Source: Acanthaster planci
Taxonomy: Eukaryota; Echinodermata; Asteroidea; Valvatida; Acanthasteridae
Reading direction: 5' to 3'
NCBI RefSeq assembly: GCF_001949145.1
Contig: NW_019091367.1
Span: 212,035-276,034, forward strand
DNA length: 64,000 nt
The notes under the pieces are model-generated. The model saw only the letters and a list, made by a program, of their open reading frames with translations, was not told the DNA's origin and made no database searches. How positions within the stretch are numbered: position 1 is the first letter of the stretch; each line of letters begins with the position of its first letter. This document shows positions 23,301-38,300 of the stretch, piece by piece. Made by a program: the position numbers and the translations under genes.

Positions 23301-26300
23301 TCCCAACGGTGACTGCAGATTGCAATGTCTGTGCGTAGTTTAGGATATAAGACGTACACACCCGTAGACGAGTCCATTGCCTGTGGCTAATGTCTCGGTA
23401 TTCTGCATGTCGTGCACGTAGTACCGACCTAGCCCAATACAAACTAAATACTTGGCCAATGAAAAGTAACAATCTGTTTTACCGCACAGCTTGCGCATTC
23501 AAAGGGACCAATGACCGGCCGCGTTGGCAAAGAGGTGCGGAGGTGGGGGCCGAATGCTACACGGACCGGGGGATCTAAGAGCAGAATCTTCAGGAATTCA
23601 AGCAAAATAATTGTTATTGTAATATCAGAAAGTAAGAATTGAACCTAATTGCAACACTAGAATCTTTCTAAGTGTATAGGCTCGAAGTGCTGAATACTTT
23701 GTTACCAAACTATTCCCAAATTGATTAGATGTATTATCTTGTTAGGTGTTTTCAAAGACTATTTTTTTTTATGCCATGGTTAAACAGAACTGTAACTTTG
23801 CAGGCAGCAGCTTACGTGCCGTCTTTGATCAACTTCTGCTTTCCTGGAAACCTCTCGTTTACAGCAATGGTGTTCCCTTTCACATGCCATTGTAAAGCAC
23901 TACAGCTATGGGTACATTATCTTAAGAGCTTCAAACTTGCTACAGCAAAAGAGAGAATACCGGGATACATGCAGAAGACTGATTGTGGCTTTTGTTGCAG
24001 AAGGTTTAGGAGAAAGATGACGGCTCTTGATTTGCTGGAATTTGGCTCCCAACATGGCCGCTGATGGCCTTTATTGAATTTCCTTGTAATATATTTTTCA
24101 GACTGCTGTTCGCCGACTTGCTGTGTAACTTGAATTGTTGCTATGTGGGGGTCTACAAAATCAGCTTTCGTTAAAACTTTGACAGGCGACATGTGCTTTC
24201 ATTTATGTCTCTTGTATCGAACAGTTTTTAATGCCTAATTATTATTATCACTCAACTTAAATTTATCTCCCGAAAACAACTTTTTCGATTAATTTAGGCT
24301 TGTGAATCATGTAATATTTATTGCAGAAACAGCAGAGTTCAACAGTTCCCGTTGAAGATGGCTAGATTGTCTAAAATGCCAATTCTCCGCAAATGTGAAA
24401 TTTGTCATCCACAAATTTCCAGTAAGCAGAGAATATACTGAACCCCTCCTCAAAAACAGACGCTAGAAAATCTGAAAGTCTTGTTATTAACATTGTTAAT
24501 ATGGTCAGAGGGAAACTAATAAGTGAAGGCTGAAACGACTGACTGACTGACGTTAATGATCAAACCCCTATCGATCATGACTATTGATGATTATGAATTG
24601 ATGAATTATTGATGAATTCATGATTCTGATACGACATGATTATGGTATGTATCGAGCCACCCAGCACTTTACATAAGACACAAGCAACAGACCCTCGTAG
24701 ACCTAACCTTTGTTTACTATCATTAGCCTTTTTTTATGGGGACCAACATTTTTGGAATGTTTGCCATTAGCTGAGACTTTACTTTGATTCGCAACAACTT
24801 CAGTCTCAATATGCTCAGATTAATTCATCTGTGCTAAAATAGGTGGCAATTTCCTTCAGTAATGAGTAGAAGACTTTAGTATTTATGATTTAATATTTAA
24901 CATGAGAACCTTTTTTAAAAATCATGTGAATTATGCCCCTTGTTTGGTACCCACGGTTACCCATAATTCCGCCACCCACTGGTAGGCATGAACTGCGCAC
25001 TTGACGCGGCAAAAGAATGGTCTATAAGCTTCCTTAGAGACAAGGTGTAGGCCTTACTAACGCTGGACACCCTGGTATTTTACGAGGTTGGGGATGCAAT
25101 TTTTCTAGATTATTGTAATTTAATAGCCGGCCGATTTCAGGATGTGTTGGCTTAACAGCAAGTCCTTATTATTGCAGTGTGCAAGACAACGAGGGATAGC
25201 CTAATATGTCTTCTAATCCCAGGCTGTCTGGTGTGATCACTCCTGATTTTAATGAAACCAAGCCTTGGATTGGCTGTTTCGACAAGGTCGACGGATGCTA
25301 TGGGCCTGTATAGACCGACTTCGTGACGGCGATGGCACCGGGGCAGAACCGTCTTACCTTGCATGGCACAGGAAAGTGTGGAAACCACTTGCTAACCGAA
25401 GCCACGTAGCCGCCTCATGTTGGGGCATGTCGCCTTGTGGTTAGGATTTGTGTAACACTTCTGATCATAAGGTCGTGGTTCGAATCCAGCTGATTGCAGC
25501 ATATTGTGATCTCGAGAAAGTCACCTTGCTCCTAAGTGGCCCTCTCCACCTAGGAGTGAATGGAACCTCCGAGGGCAAGTAATTATGGTTATTATGTTCG
25601 GCCGTGTTGGCCTCATATGGCAGCATTGGGCTAGTATACTCCCTTGAGAGTTGAAATGGTCTCGGGAATATTCAGATGTTGTTAGCCCAATGTTCAGGGA
25701 TAATGACAATATATCGGCATCTTTGAACTACAGATGCTGTACCCCACATAAATGCTTTGGTTGAATACTAGGCCCACTCAAAAAAAGTTAAGGACCACTT
25801 TTTTCTTAAATTGTAATTTTTTCCAAGCAGTGACTGGGGTCTAGTTCTTTCAGTTTTTGTTTGTAAAATATCTCAAATAAACAGTGGTCTTCAACTTTTT
25901 TTGAGTAGTGTATTATAGGTTTTCCTGGCGAAATTCGTCATCTTGACAGTCAAATTCATTATTGCTTATTCATATTCCAATTTTTTTTTCAGCTGGTAGC
26001 TCCCATGTTTCTTTTTATGCGGTAGCGCCCTCAAATTCATTTACAGGCGTCGAGCAGTGTACTGTAGAGATACATGTACATGTACAAGTACATTCCAATT
26101 CAATTTACGTGCCGACCAATGACGAAAACAGCATGGCTACATGCATTAAAAATTAATCATCTATGGCGTAGTTATGTAAACTCAAATATTTCATAACGTT
26201 ACGTTTTATTTTAAGTCACAATTGACCCAGTTGAGAGCATTGATTGTTAACATCGCCATATCTGAACATATGCCCCGAGAAGTCCCCTATTAGTGGATAA

Positions 26301-29300
26301 ATCATCCAGTTTGCATAACTTTGTGCCATTGGATCTCACCGCAGAAAGCATTGCATAATGTGCAGCACGCATACGGTGAGTCGGAATTCGGCCAGTAATG
26401 TTACTAATCTAAAACTAGAGCTACCCCAATGGATTTGCACTGAAGTTCACAGACAAAACACGACTGTCTAACAACTTGTCATCAAGTCTACACACTCTGC
26501 GCTTATTTTATTCCAATTTGCAGGGATACATTCTGAGACAAGTTTTTATTTCGTACTCCTAAAATCTCTCTTAGATCAGATAGTAATAGCTAATGACAGA
26601 ATGTATACAGATACAATGCAAAACTCTTTTCTAAATGAGTGATTTAATAAACATCATTAACGACATCTGGGCTGGCAGTAAACACAATATTTAAACTTAT
26701 ACCCTCTTGAACTTTCTTACTCAGTTTTTCGTCGATATAATTACTCTCGGCCTCCAGCTGGGTATTGTGCCCTTGCGAGTTTAGAAAAGTAAAAAGCATA
26801 AAGCTAATAATAGGGATTTAAAAGTTAGCGGTGAAAACGATACCTTCGTAACGTGTTGTGGCGAATTGTGAGATCAGACTTAAAAAACTTAGCCAAGGCA
26901 TTAGCCTGTCCGTTTTAAAACATGTTGATAATCTACCTGTAACATAAGCCTGTCAAGAGTATAATCACTTTAATTAATGGGGGCGGCATGGCGCACAAAA
27001 CGTAGGAACTAAAGGGAAACGAATGAAAAAAAGGCAAAAACAAACATCAGTGCTGACCATTTGTATACACGGGCTTTCATTTTGACAGTGGCATTTTAGT
27101 TTGACAAAAAAACATAATGTAAGGGACCACAGTTGATCGGTGTAAAATAAAGCAGGCTTGCTTTCCAATACATGTAACTGTAACAAAGGTCAGGTTGAAT
27201 TAAACCTACAGATATGACCCACTTATTTTTTTTTCTGGAACAGCAACGTGCATTCTGACGCAGCATCCTCTTTCTGGTAGCATGCCAATCATTTTAAATT
27301 CAGGAAAAGGCCGTAATAAGCAGAGACCCGGTGCTCTGAGTCTGCCTCGGCTTGCCTCTATGCATTTGCTGCATTTCCATGTATGGGAGCTTGCTTGGTG
27401 TTTCCTCAGTGGCTTGCGTAGCTCCCGGTTTAGCACAGCCTTCTTGCCAAGGCCAAGGGTAGCCTATCTCCATTGAGCAACTGTCTTGAACGGGAAGGAA
27501 TCAGTTGAAACGAGGGGAAGTTTATAGTAGACAAGATTACCTGGAACTGGGTGTGGTTGAACAATCTGACTTGGGCCAGGTCTGTCTCGTTTCTTTACGG
27601 GTGCAATCGGCAACTTCGAACTGACCTTAATGACGCGAGCCTCGGCCATTTTTACCTTCTTCCAAACATTTTCTGGAAACTTCTTAGTGTGAATGTCATG
27701 CTTACAATATTTGTGCCAGTAGTGCAGGAAAAAGCACTTCAGGTGATCGTTTTGTGAAAATTTAGCCGTGTTTAATTTTTATATAATTCCCAAAGACATA
27801 GTTACAGTTTAGCAGAATCCTCCTCTTCTAATTGTTACGTGGGCCTTTAATTTTTAAGTTTTAGATTGTGCGGAGGAGTCAAATGTAAACTGCTGAGTTT
27901 TTGTGAATTGTGCTGGACTAAAATATAATAGCACGTGTGTACGTGTATATCACAGTTTCGCTGGGATTATTACCAATGGAAATAATTAGGCCCGTATAGT
28001 TGCCGATAATTTAGGCGTGTGTTTTAGACATTTAAAAGGGAGTCTTACCTACATCAGGAAATTGTATTGAATTATAAAGAAAAAATGATAAGAAACCTTT
28101 TCATAAAGAGTGCAACTTTTGAAGCACAAGATGATGCATTTCCCCTTAAGTGTTAACACCCGTGTAGCCGATTTGTGGTCTTTATGAAGGACTTTGGTTT
28201 TATGAAGTTCATTCTGATTTCTAAAGACGTCTCTTGAAAATGGTTAATCATAAAATGCAGATCTAGTATATCCCTTGGGAGAGAGTGTGAGGCACATCAA
28301 GGTCAAATACATTTTCGCCCATTTACCCATCTTTATGTCTTACTCTCCTGGGAGTAGTCTTTACATCGTGGTTGTAATGGAAGGGAGCTAGCCTCGTTTG
28401 CAGTCGCCAATGGCAAAATGCTGTTGAATGCTTCACACAGTGTGAGGCCCTGCGGTAATCCCAGGCGGTTTCTGAGACAAACGTCCCGGATATTAAGAAA
28501 GGAACATCTCCGTCACCTGGGGGGTGGGGTTACCATCCGGACATATTAGACTTGTCAGATCCACAGCCGATGAACTTGAGCTTGCAGTCCATCACCAACC
28601 GGATCAGGAAGCTCCGTTTCTGGCTGTATCACTGATATGGTGCTTATACAACCTCCAAGCTGTCAAATGGTGTTTTAATACCCCTTCTATGGGTTCGACG
28701 CTTAAATTTAGTTATTTCTGTAATACTTTGACCTTGAACTTCCCCTTTGGTGTTTGGAGATCGGTGTTAATGTCACTTTCGATATTAGGGGTGAAGGGTG
28801 TGGCTTCAACCCGCAACTCTCAACTCGATCTAAAACGTTTTTGGCATGGCAATAACACGGCGTATAGCGTAGGCCTAATATTATTTCAGAAAAGAATAGT
28901 TGTCAGCAAATCGGCTTTGTTGAAATTATTCATGTTTCTTTGCTTTCTTTTATGAAATAAAAAGGAGTTTTGATATTTCATTGCTTCTATAAAGCCTTTG
29001 TAAAATCATTAAGTCTTAGAAATATCTAGTTTCTTTTAAGCAGCTGTACATTCGACCACCTCTTTTTACACTCCCCAAACTTGGATGTGTGCTTATAAGT
29101 GAGTTAAAATGAACTTATAACAAACTTTAAAAAGTTGCATTTGATTATGAGATTTCTGTGATCCTCTTTGCAGCTCTAGCCTGGGATGTAGGGTTTCTGC
29201 TGGGCCGCTCGGCGCTTTAAAGGTGTCTGGATCCGATGGAATTCAGTTAAACTTTTCTGCTGACCTGTGGGTTAAATTCCAATTGGCATAGAGACGAAAA

Positions 29301-32300
29301 CAAATTGGTCCATGCTAGCACAATTGCCCACAGCCGATGTTGATGCACTCTGAGCTCAATTACTTCTCTTTTTCGCCGGAATGTGCTAAAGTACATAAGC
29401 TGTGGGAGAAGTAAGCCCGCGCTGAACTGCTGAAAAAACAGTTTTTGACCTCAGAACGACCCGCTTGATAATTATGTCTACTCAGTTACATCATGGAGGA
29501 ATAAAACACAATCCCTCATCATGTCGAGAATGCGATTGGTTTGTAGAGACTGTGTCTGTAGGCAGGACATTTTGTCGAGTGTTGGCAAGACACCAAGCGG
29601 GACGGTTTCTAATTGGAGACAGCCTTGTAGGAAGTTGAAAGGCATCGTGCGGAGATGGTTGGTAATCTGCTGGTAATCTTTGCAGATGGGTATTCAGCAA
29701 TCGTGAAATACTCTTGTCATTTTTATAAAAATGTCGTTGGCTCTGTGCATTTGATTCTTTACCGGTAGCTGGTACATAGAAGAGATCGATTCCGCATGGT
29801 GTTCCCGCAAACCTCTCAGTTGTCGCGAGTGTTAATATGTACATAATTTCTCCAAATTCGTTTCCTAGTTCTCAGTTGCTCATTTCACAATCGTTTGTTC
29901 AAAAGCTCTTCCTGTTTTCATTTTGTTGCAGCAAAGTGCAGTCTTATACCGAGTCTAATCTTCGGAGTTCCCTGGTCGGCGTGAGGGGAGGCATCTGCAC
30001 CTGGCTGGAACTTAACGGATGTCAGCAATACAAGTATGACAGCCGAGTTCCTTTTATATATGAACGAACTGTTTACTGTTCCAATACAAGCCATCGACAA
30101 GGTAGCTTGCATTTGACTTCACCAGCCCCGTTGGCTCACCCAGTATTTGGGGGGAAGGGGGGGTGTCTTCTACAGAAATATACCAACAATACAGCTAATT
30201 AAGCTCACACGAGCCCCACCCCCTGGTTGCGCGACAAAGGACATAGTTGTTTAATTTTTCAGAGAGAACAAAAATCGGGAGGGGGGCTCAAGCTCTCGTA
30301 GGACCCCCTATTCGCCAATGGATTTCACGAACTATTTTGCCGTCTCTTTAAATCAGAAAATGATTGATTCGACTGGGTGTGAAGATCGAGGGTCTAGTCA
30401 TACAGTGGTAATCGCTCCCGGGAATTGGCGGCAATTGACATTTGTAGATGACATTTCACACGCGGTTTAGACGCGTCACAAGTTGACACTCCACGCGCCT
30501 GAGAGACTCCCTGTCGTTTCGACAGGAAAACACCTGCCGTATGCTGACAGACAGGGGCCCGCCGCGCCTTGGCAATACCCTGGATGTGCACAGTTGATTC
30601 CGCGGACGAGGCAGTGTCAAATTATTTTATTCTTCCTCTTCTGGTTGTGTTCTAAGTCGCAGTTGGGTTTGATAGTGTGACGCTGAAACAAAAAATAAGA
30701 GAAAGAGTTAAGTGCCAGAGTTGGCCGACCTTCTCGTGATTAGCGTTGTACATTATGTGGTGCACACGACTTGAAATTCTCCTTCCGTTGACCTTCAATA
30801 TATTTTGTACATATTTTAGCAATGGTTTAAAGCTTTTGAGAATCAGATTTCATAGCTTTTGTGGGACAAAAAAGTCCCAGACAACACACATGATTTGAGG
30901 TTAATCAGCACCAGAAAAGCAGACACAATTTTGGTCTAATTTTGAGGCCATTTCGGATTAAACCTGATATTTTTATTCAGTCGTTAGACAAGGACGGCGT
31001 GAATGTTTGTGTTGCCAGGATTCATCGTATACTCACTTTGGCAGTGAGTCACAGTCACGGACATCAATTCAAATAATTGTTGGTCGAAAGGTACCACAAG
31101 CCTTCAAGGATCATGTATTTAATTGTTTTCTTCCTTTTCCCTCTTTCAATACCATGGTGCATTGTGGGTGAAAGGTGGGGACGGGCGCACTATTGCTAGA
31201 ACATCATGCGCATGGAAAATTGTCGAAAAGATCTCTAGATTGTGAAGGCCTTTATTTTCTAAAATGGTTCTTGTAAACTGTTTGTGTGCCATTGTATTTA
31301 TCAAGCACACGACGAACGCCAGAGCTGCATTTTTTCAAGCTTCCGCAAGACCGCAAGTTTGCTCAGTCTAAAGTCGCGCGAAGGCACGCATTACTGACGA
31401 TCGTGTCAGCCATCTTTGATTTCTGTCCACACTTTTCACCCACAAGGACTGCAGTAAACATTGCATTACGTCATCCTATTTTAGGTCTATTGCTGTTCAT
31501 AATCTCCATGGCCCAAAATCTTTCATTCCTTTGTCTTTCAAAAGTGGAAATTAAAACAAAAGACTGTCGGAACTTTAAAACAAATGGTGGTCATCTTGAA
31601 AGCAAAAAGTACACAGCCCCGCCTCATCTTTTTACGAAACCTGGAAGCTGAAAATGTCCCTTTTTTCAGTTTGGCCCAATGAAACTCCAGTATTTGTTTA
31701 ATCTGTATTTTTCAAAACCCGTCTATTACAAGCGCATACATAAGGCCACCAGTCAATTTATCAAGTTAGCCAACACTACTAAAGAAAAACACCGTAGGTT
31801 GTTATGTGTTAAAGCGTCTATTGCACAAATTGGTGAAATTTTAGAGTGCATTTTTGCTTTCCAGAGTTGTGTTCACCCCAGTCTACAAGATAGCTTTCCG
31901 CACAGTGTACATCAGCGGTTTTGTGTGCTGCTCGGGGTACAGCCGGGTAGGCAACGTTTGCGTGCCAAACCAACCTGCAACAGGTATGCCGTTAAGAACG
32001 CCCTCTCTTGAAATCCAGTGTCAGTTAGCGTGCATAGTAAAAGGCACCAAGAAATTGGAAACAAAACGTACAGGCACCTCAGAGCCTTTATTCAAGCTGA
32101 GAAAGGACGTCTAGTGAGATGTTTGCTGTGAACAAGTAGTGTCACCGAGTTAAGGCCAAACGAATGTGCGGTGATATACCACTATAAACTCAAATACGGA
32201 TTGAAAAATCGGATTCAATCTTTGAAGTTGTCACTGTCTGACAAAATGTTGGAAGTGTATAACAGCAGCTATTTTTTCTTCAACACAATATTTCTGCAAC

Positions 32301-35300
32301 TTCTTCATTGTTTAAAAACTGTCTGAGATCCCCTTTCGGTTAAATGCACTTTTTTAAACTGACTTGTTTTGATGTCACCCAGGGAAGACATTGTTCAGTG
32401 CAGAATAATGTTCTGTTCAAATTGTGAACCCAGAATGTAATTACTGACAACATTTCTGAGAAAGAGTCGTTTGCTATTAACTGCTCTGTACTTGCACAAC
32501 AATGAGTTACCAAAGAAAAGGAAGTTTGGCCAGCAAAATCCTCCCGTTTTTGTACATAAACCAATGTAGGCCTAATATTGGGGCTTTCATTCTGGGATGG
32601 CATCACTGTTTTGCTCATGAATGTGTAAATAATAATTATAGAGGCAAAAAAACAGCAAAATAACATTTGAAATAGTATTAACAAAAATTGAACATGAGGT
32701 TAACTGAGACGCAATGGTACCTTTAGGTTTGTATATTAAATTGGTTACTGCTACCGTTTAACACAACATGCAGATATCTTTTTCCCCAATTTTTGACAGA
32801 TAAAGGCAAATGGATTCCAATCCGTCTAATGCCTTTAGCCAGAGCCTAACAGCCGTTCAACGTATTTGCTAAATTACCTTTCATTTTCTCTTTTCCGGTT
32901 CCCGATTAAGTGGTTCCGCGAGTGACAACTCCCCACAGACCACCAGGCAATGGGCAACCAGTCACAAGCGCCCCACCTGCGTCAGATAACGATCAGGATG
33001 GGTCGTCTGTGCTTGCATTTACTGGTCTCTATATGACCGCTCGCCCGGTGACACCTCCCTCCGACAGGACAGACACCACTTCTACCGTCGCACCCAACCC
33101 GGAGCAGACCTCGCACGATGACGTCGATCCGCCTGCACCCAGAGACAGGCTTCTGATCATTCTCCTTATTCTAGTCATTTTGGCGGCTTTGTTCGCAGTC
33201 GCCAGTTTTGCTTTCCACCTGGCGAGACTATGGCATCGTGGGAGGGTAACCTGCTGTTTCGGCATGATACCCTTACCAAGGTACGTTCCGTCTTCAAACT
33301 ATAATGTTGCAACATCCTGTCATGTTGGTTTAGCTCAATGTGAAATAAAGCAAATTTGGCCAATAGGCCTAAATGTGAATAAAAATTTCCTTTTGCACCG
33401 TCAATCGTTTGCTTAGCTTTGTTTTTAAATTCATTTTTAGCATGATATTTTGGCAATTTATATCAGCACCTTTGCAACCCTTTTCAAAAGACTTTGTAAT
33501 TACATTGAGTTATTTTCATTTTAATTATTTTATGTTTTCAATTATACTGTAAGTGTTTAATCTGTTACTTTTCAAGTATATTATTGTTTAATCTATTAAC
33601 TCTCCACTGGTAACATTTCGGTATGGCACAGCCACATTATGACCTTAAGTAACAAATCAGTCGACCTTTAATGGAGACCAGAATGAAGTCCTTGTACCTT
33701 TTAACATTATCAGTGAACCTCCTGAACAGTATCCCAAAATTGGTCGGACTGATTCTGAAAGTGGACACATGCCAACAAATATATCATAGTCCCATATAAA
33801 GTTCAGTTCATTTCCCTAGCTGTCGCCGAAATGCTTGCACTGACGTCATGGAAAGTTCCTCCATGATCACAACCTACGCATTCCACATTCCTCTGGACGT
33901 TCGGTTTATGCACTGTACCTATTCTAGACGACAAAGACAGCATCCAAAATACAAAAATTACTGGTGTTCAGCAGCAATGACCATAGCTATAGATTCCACA
34001 CTCCTTAAAACTTCGGATCGATCATTAAACTTCAAGCAGTGTTTATTTTCTTTGATGAGTAGAGGTTAAAAAGTTACCGACACAATAAAATGATAACCCG
34101 TATAAAAGTGCATACACAACAACTTGAGCAGCGGCTTTCAGGTCGCGTGTTGTCAGGGACGAAAGGTCAAGGTTGTGGCTTTTTTGAAGGTTACCTTTTT
34201 ATTGATGTTATAAGACACAGAAATACAGTGATATCTTAAATAATTGGAACGACTCTTCTAAGTTAGGTTACGTGTGTACACCGACAGGAGGTTTGTCAGA
34301 CATCCTGAGGCCGGGGGGCAGGCTGAGGGGGATCAAGCCTGAACAGGATTCGAAACTGACAGGTTGGCACAATGCCAACTACCTCACAGTCGGGGCTTGT
34401 TATACCGTGTTTTGGTGTTTAGTATTCAAGTGGTGCGGAAGGGGGTATTGTGATTCAAGTCTTTGGTGCACGATTAGTAAGGACGGGTTCGAAGCCAGCC
34501 ATTATAAATTCCTCCTTAAGTAAACCACTTCTCCATTTCCCCCATCCACTCAAATAAGTATTGGTGGCTTCTGGCACTATTCGGGGCATATCCCCCCACT
34601 TGTAAATTCATTTTAAATACACAGTTTTCTTGGGCCCTATTTTGGCGTTTTTTCCCTGCAAAAGAGAATAAGTATTTCAGTGAAGATTGATCGAAAATGT
34701 TTTGGTCTTAAGACAAGTTTTGGCAGGAAAGACAGAATTCTGCAGATAGAGGCTACCCTCCGTTTGACGTTAGACGGAATGAGCATATTCAGGTCTTGAG
34801 ATTCTTACAGAATAACAGAACAGAATAATGAATATTAAACGTAAAATCGCCGTGGAAATTTGGTGTACATCACAAAAATAAAAGGTTGCGTGGTTTTGGG
34901 GTCAATAATCTCAAATCGATAATAACTAGATTGTTTCCGTCTTTCTGGTAAAATAATTATAGGTTGTGTCTGGCTCTTGATCAAAAGAATAATCATCAAC
35001 TATAAGTCAGCACCCGATCCAACTACCCACCGAGGCCTGTGCAGCAAAATGCTCTACCTGTGATAGTCATATTATAATATGATGCAATACAGTAGGCAAA
35101 CTTTATAAGTGAGGCTTGTTCGAGCCTTCTGCTTGCATATTTTCGTGACGCTAACTAGTCTCATTTATAAGTGTGCCCACTGAATTGCATCATACGAAAA
35201 TATATTAGCATCACAGTTCAGGCAGGCTATTTTGCTGCACAGGCCTCACTTATAAGTAGCGGTGCGTAGTCGGATAGGATGCAGCCACAAGGATCCGCAA

Positions 35301-38300
35301 ATTTTAAGATATAAACCTTTATCAGATTATCTGTGAAATTTTTACATCGAAGAGGTAAATTCACTCACAAGTAGGACCTTTGTCGACATGCCTTCGATGT
35401 AATCAGACAGAATTTTTAACAAAAGGGAAAAAGAAAAAGGGGGATTGTTATCAAGTAAAAAAAACAGTGCATGTAAACAACGCTTATTTATGGAATCTGT
35501 TGTACCTCTGTATTTTTTAATATATCAAGGATATGCACTAAGAGAAATGCATCCGAGGATTCCCAGAAGATCAATTGCATCCTCAGAACAATTAGCTCTG
35601 GTGAGTATGGTATGATCACTAAGCCGATCTATTAATCCCCGCTACGCGCCTCTCCAATGACGCTATCCCCTATGGGTAGATTTTGTCTAACAATTGCGCA
35701 AGAATGAATTTAATTGATCAAGGTATCATGGGCGGGGTTTAATGGATCCGTCTGTTGATCAACTAAGACAATGTTTTTATTTAGAGTATGGAGAGTACGA
35801 TTGTGATCATGCGTCTTCCTACTCAGAGTATCGGGTCCTAACTTCTAATTTGCACTTTATGACTGGAATAAAGTCTCAAACAGAGTGAAAAAAATGTATT
35901 TGCGTTAACTAAATAACAAAAATTAGCATCCCTTGGAAGGCAATCAGTGCCTTTTGACTTGCCTATAGGTAAACTGTTGAAATCACTGACGACATGATAA
36001 AGACAAAGCAAAGTTAAGAGGCCATTACGAGGTTACGACCCGACTATACGGCACTTGAAAGGAAGGATGGCAAAAAAGCGTGTACATGATTCAAACACTG
36101 AGTCACTACTTCAAATCGAATGACGACTTCCCTCTCTTCAGTCGACTGTTTGGCAATAAGTTTAAAACTTTCTTAAATCCCCTAAAAATTGGAAATTAGA
36201 TTACAGAGATCATTAAAATGATTGCTGTCCTTCCTTTCACGTTGATTTGCTTGACATAATAGAGGGGTACATCACTTTCTCCACCTAATCAGCTTGAACA
36301 CATCATCGTTGAAGGCGGATGAGAATACCGCAGTTTCCTGTTAAGAATCACAAATCTTGTCAAGGAGTCTACTGTGGTACCTCCTGAAAAAAATCGCAGA
36401 CAAATTTTTTGTCGATTGGAAAAAAACTGCAGCTCACGAAAACCAAATGTACAAACAATTAATACGACCAAAAGAAACAAAGTTATACATCACTTGTTTG
36501 ATTGCAAAGTATCGGCCAACACACGTATGATGCATTATAGTCATTAGGTGTTCATACAACACTTGAAGGCATAAACTCACTGAGAAACCGTCAATCCTGA
36601 TCATTTTTGCACCATTAAAGCTCAAAGAGGCCAGTCAATTTTTACAAAAGGCTCCCCTTTAATAGGTTTAATTACCTTCCATAAAGTGCGCACGCTGATG
36701 TGGTCACCGGCTAAAAATGGCTACAATTTCGTGCATTGATGTTTTTGAAACCGCCTGCAGTTCACCCTGTATAAAAGTGCCGTGATTTATCCATCTCCCG
36801 ACGCGTTAGTAGTACGGACTAGGAAAGCTTAGGGGATGTTGGAGGGCTGCCAATGATACCAAGGGAGTAGGGACTGGGGGTCTGCAACTAGAAACAGCAT
36901 ATAGGAAGGGGCACGTACAGGGAAGGCACGGTTGATTAGACAGGAGCAGTGATTCATATTCATGTATTATACAGAGACTTTTTTGTGCACTTAGTAAGCA
37001 TTATTATGATTTAAAAAGGCGTGTCACGCAGTGTCTTGTCGATCGCCTTACCTAGCAATTACGTAAATTACAAATTTTATTACCCCGTGCAAGCAATGCT
37101 TATAACTATTAGGCCAGTAAAGTTTCTCCAGCATTTTTAAAATGAATCTACATGTCACAGTTTCTAAGCTAAAAACAGATATTTATTGTCGAGTAGATAA
37201 TATCAGTGAAGGCCATCGCTTTATAAATGTTTACATTGCATCAGGCCACATGCGCACAGTTAATTCGTTATTTTACCTCTTTATTTCTCCCACGGCCACA
37301 GAATGCAGCACAGAGAGTGTTCGCTCCGATTTGTCTGATCTTTCTCATCGTACCGGCTCGGATCAGTCCGGTCAGTCGAATCGGTCCGGGTTGAGCGAGG
37401 TGACTTTCGTCAGTGACGACTCGGACTCGGTGATCGTCAAGCATGTGGTGTATGAGAGATGCTGGAAGGACACCACCAGCCTCCTCTCATACGCCTCGTC
37501 ATCCCAGACATCCCGGGAATCCAGGCCAAAGGTAGCAGGACTCACAACCAAGAAATGCACCCCTCTACTTACCGTACCCGTGACCCCTTTGAACAAGAAA
37601 CGCCGCCCTTCCCCACCACCCCCTACTCGGCCTGAACCTATTTATGATGTCACCCCTCATTCACCTCCCCCACCCCTTCCGTTACCTCATCCCAAGAGCT
37701 CCTCACCTGCTGCTCGTCAGCCATCTCCCGGACCTTACAGCTACACCAGCTTGAACAAGCAGAAGCTCAATAACCCATCTCCTGGTAGTGACAATCCATC
37801 TGCAGTTGGGCTTGATCTCGCAGTCGGTCCTTGCAAGATCCCTTCCGAAGACACGACTGAAAAAATGGCCAGCCACGCATATGTCAACGTGAAGAGTGAT
37901 ACAAGAGCGAAGCTACGGCCTGTCTACGTGACCCTGGAACCCGACACAGACTTGGCAACTGAATGTTGTGAAGATGACAATGACCCTTGGATGATATCAC
38001 GTTCACTGGAAACAACGTCTATCACTTCTGTTGGTTATTGTGCCTTGTCCAATCAGGTTGTTCTGCACCGAGTAAGCGGAAATGGGTACGACAAGTTAGA
38101 GCGTACCCCGCAGAATCTGTCCCTGGCTCCGGAGAGCTTCCCAAGGCCAGAATATGCCGTTCCTTCGGTGACTACCTCAACCGGCTGCTTGGCACTCAAG
38201 ACAGACACCGAGGACCAAGTGTCCCGAGCGTCCCCGGCCGTAAGACGGAGCGGAACTATGCCCAGTATCACTTTGGAACGCTTAAAGTTATCCGAGGACA

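Noticed and set aside
28524-28955. 143-codon + strand frame
   Set aside because: No recognisable domain, no ATG at its reported start, no splice sites; expected by chance in an intron of this length.
37142-37308. Upstream part of the 431-codon frame as the N-terminus of a separate gene
   Set aside because: It has no homology-like or promoter features, while the exon from 37309 joins in phase to the membrane-helix exon at 32911-33280.
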